Assembly: GCA_009692615.1 (NCBI GenBank)
Contig: SHYW01000013.1
Span: 1-62,852, forward strand
Source: Deltaproteobacteria bacterium
Lineage (GTDB): Bacteria; Desulfobacterota; Binatia; UBA9968
Reading direction: 5' to 3'
DNA length: 62,852 nt
This document shows positions 61,522-62,852 of the stretch, piece by piece (the first letter of the stretch is position 1; each line of letters starts with the position of its first letter). The notes under the pieces were generated by a model. That model was not told the DNA's origin. It saw nothing but the letters and a program-made list of their open reading frames with translations, and made no database searches. The translations under genes were made by a program, and so were the position numbers.

Positions 61522-61824
61522 CTAAAGGGAGAGGAAACTCGGGGGGGCGCGACTGGCTTTGTTACTAATGACATGAAAGACGAACTCGGACTGGGAGATA
61601 AACTCGACAGACCGGTATTCGACGACCGCTAACGCGAGCGATGGCAACGCGGCGATTCCCGCTTCAGTCCGGCTGCCATGCAGACAACCGCATTCTTTGG
61701 CGACGTGGGGCGCCGCCACCGCGACGTGAAAATGGAGCGGCAGGAAGAATACCGCCAGAAACAGGAACAAACCGACAAAGCGCCGTCCATGGAGATTGAT
61801 TAACGGCTGAGGCACTTGGGACAT
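61522..61824 (-). CDS. Small His/Cys-containing exported or membrane protein
   Basis: A 100-residue protein with an N-terminal hydrophobic segment (RRFVGLFLFLAVFFLPLHFH, cleavage near AVAAP). PLHFH and AKECGCLHG give a cluster of His and Cys suited to metal binding. No named family is recalled with certainty. It heads the outer-membrane barrel, metal SBP, permease series on the same strand, suggesting a metal sensor, chaperone or leader protein (inference). AAGGG lies 12 bases before the start. Confidence 0.6.
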   Translation of the reverse strand: MSQVPQPLINLHGRRFVGLFLFLAVFFLPLHFHVAVAAPHVAKECGCLHGSRTEAGIAALPSLALAVVEYRSVEFISQSEFVFHVISNKASRAPPSFLSL

Positions 61825-61982
61825 AAAGTTTGATAGCCCTTTGCCCAGACCTTGTCAATTCCGCGATTGCACCCGCAAGTTCTCTATTTGGAAGCTTTTA
61901 AAGCGTAGGTAAACCTCCCGCGGCCTCCGCCGTCTAATCCGCATGAGGGCTAATATGAACGCAAAAACAAGGAGATTCTGCT

Positions 61983-62423
61983 ATGAATAAGTCACTGATG
62001 TTGGTTGGCGCGGGATTACTGGCGGTTGCCGTGGCAACGACTGGAACAGCTTCGATGGCGGCGGAAGGTAAAATCACCCCGGCCGAGAAACATGAACTGC
62101 GCCACGACCGGCGTGAGATCAAAGGCGACCGACGCGACATTCGCGAAGATCGCCGCGAGATCAAAGGCGATCGCAAAGAGTTACACAACGACCGCAAAGA
62201 ATTGGTCGGCGACCGCCAGGAACTGCGCCGGGATTTGAAGAGCGGCGCGAGCAAAACCGAGATCGCTCAAGACCGTAAGGAAATTCGCCAAGACCGCAAA
62301 GAGATCGCCGACGACAAACGTGATCTCGCTAAAGATCGCCGCGAAATCAAAGGCGACCGCCGCGAGCTGCGTCAGGATCGCCGGGAATTTCGCCGCGACG
62401 TAAAAGATGCCCTGAAGAATTAG
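61983..62423 (+). CDS. Exported protein of tandem DRRE heptads
   Basis: A 146-residue protein. The signal MNKSLMLVGAGLLAVAVATT ends near SMAAE; the rest is about 14 heptads of the form D-R-(R/K)-(E/D)-(I/L)-x-x such as DRREIKG, DRRDIRE, DRKELHN and DRQELRR, ending DVKDALKN. A strict seven-residue period with Ile/Leu at one position predicts a long, highly charged helix or coiled coil. AAGGAG precedes the ATG. No function is known to me; a periplasmic spacer or metal/acid buffer is possible. It precedes a truncated sigma-factor gene. Confidence 0.8.
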   Translation: MNKSLMLVGAGLLAVAVATTGTASMAAEGKITPAEKHELRHDRREIKGDRRDIREDRREIKGDRKELHNDRKELVGDRQELRRDLKSGASKTEIAQDRKEIRQDRKEIADDKRDLAKDRREIKGDRRELRQDRREFRRDVKDALKN

Positions 62424-62432
62424 GCGGCGCAG

Positions 62433-62723
62433 ATGGCTACGCTAACGCCGGCGGCAGGATTCGCTCGTCTCCGCCGGCCTGCCCTCAATCCTCGGCGCGC
62501 GACGGAAATAGCAACGGAGAGCAACGCATTGTCGAACTCTGGGGATGAGGCATTGGTGGCGCGCGCCCAACAGGGCGAGCGCCGGGCGTTTGAAGAGCTG
62601 GTCGAGCGCCATCAGCAGCGTGCCTATCATATCGCCTTTGGCTTCGCGCGCAATCGCGAAGACGCCAAGGATCTCTCCCAAGAAGCATTTTTGAAAGCGT
62701 ACAGCTACTTAAGGAATCTCTGA
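62433..62723 (+). pseudogene. ECF sigma factor, truncated by IS5 insertion
   Basis: The frame encodes sigma-70 region 2 (DEALVARAQQGERRAFEELV, then NREDAKDLSQEAFLKAYSYL) and then runs three codons into an IS and stops at TGA. Regions after 2.2, including promoter -35 recognition (region 4), are lost from this window. The ATG at 62433 is used, but a TTG at 62529 with GGAGAGC upstream may be the real start. The gene lies 9 bases after the heptad-repeat protein and probably once formed an operon with it. The rest of the gene would lie beyond the IS. Confidence 0.75.
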
Positions 62724-62852
62724 ACAAGTCATCTAGCAAGTCGTCTAATAACGAAGAGCAGAAAGACCGACAAGGTGAGGCGGGAGGAAAGAGCGTGGGG
62801 GAGCAGACAACGTTTGCGAGTTTGGCGTGGGCGAGAAAGAAAAAGCAGAGCA
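62713..62852 (+). mobile_element. IS5-family element, left end
   Basis: GGAATCTCTGAACAAGTC at 62713-62730 resembles the IS5 terminal repeat (which has GGAA...GAACAAGTC) and is preceded by TTAA, a fit to the IS5 target YTAR. The transposase starts inside. The right end is outside the window. Confidence 0.65.
62795..62852 (+). CDS. IS5-family transposase (partial)
   Basis: Nineteen codons begin at a GTG after GGAGGAAAGAGC and read VGEQTTFASLAWARKKKQS, close in pattern to the IS5 transposase N-terminus (FADSEFSSKRRQ). The gene runs off the right edge, so its DDE domain is not visible. Confidence 0.6.
   Translation, partial: MGEQTTFASLAWARKKKQS

Overview
The window reads as a GC-rich, gene-dense chromosomal segment of a Gram-negative, probably uncultured soil or subsurface bacterium. 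An MCE/Mla lipid-transport operon, an outer-membrane barrel gene and a lipoprotein show a diderm. Long runs of periplasmic substrate-binding proteins (SBPs) beside decarboxylases and amidohydrolases recall deltaproteobacteria-like lineages such as Binatota/Desulfobacterota_B; that placement is inference and nothing in the window fixes the taxon. Both edges lie in insertion sequences pointing outward: an ISNCY-like transposase on the left (minus strand) and an IS5-family element on the right (plus strand), which has cut an ECF sigma-factor gene.

Bases 1-20,600 hold catabolic genes and transporters: an SDR reductase, an aryl/acyl-AMP ligase, an ORF6N protein, two ACMSD-type amidohydrolases, an arylmalonate-decarboxylase-like protein, a formylglycine-generating-enzyme fold protein, a TctC-type SBP, six NMT1/TauA-type SBPs in two tandem pairs and two singles, another amidohydrolase co-transcribed with an AhpD/CMD-family gene, a broken GT87-like membrane protein, a plant-type asparaginase, a cyclase and an EamA permease. 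The AhpD-like gene is the most striking item: an in-frame TGA replaces the second cysteine of its CxxC motif and is followed by a hairpin with bacterial SECIS geometry, so it is very probably a selenoprotein.

Bases 20,700-42,400 are an SBP and decarboxylase region: five iron-type (family 1) SBPs and one TrpX-type SBP around a UbiD decarboxylase, a MntA/HepT toxin-antitoxin pair with a frameshifted toxin, a hydantoinase/oxoprolinase pair (HyuB-HyuA), two further tandem SBP pairs whose upstream copy carries one premature stop, a fused double permease without an ATPase, and an FAD-dependent fumarate-reductase-like enzyme. About eighteen SBP genes, counting broken ones, share the window with only two import permeases and no importer ATPase, so most SBPs must use shared or distant membrane parts or act as sensors or scavengers.

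Bases 42,500-62,852 are more housekeeping-like: an mlaE-mlaF-mlaD-lipoprotein operon, an MFS transporter, VOC and saccharopine-dehydrogenase-like proteins, a PA0069-type radical SAM protein, an Ala-rich basic protein, endonuclease III, an NAD-dependent epimerase-like protein, an alpha/beta hydrolase, a GH19-like protein, a cupin, glyoxalase I, a small aspartic protease, an F420/flavin monooxygenase with an enamidase-like amidohydrolase, a zinc/manganese-type importer (outer-membrane barrel, SBP, permease, no ATPase) and a secreted protein built of DRRE heptads.

Several families of intergenic palindromic repeats (CACCACGAAGGACACGAAGG type, GTAGGGGC...GCCCCTAC type, and others) fill the gaps. 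No tRNA, rRNA or CRISPR array was seen and no gap between genes exceeds 300 bases. Starts were moved from the longest frame where a ribosome-binding site or signal peptide indicated it.
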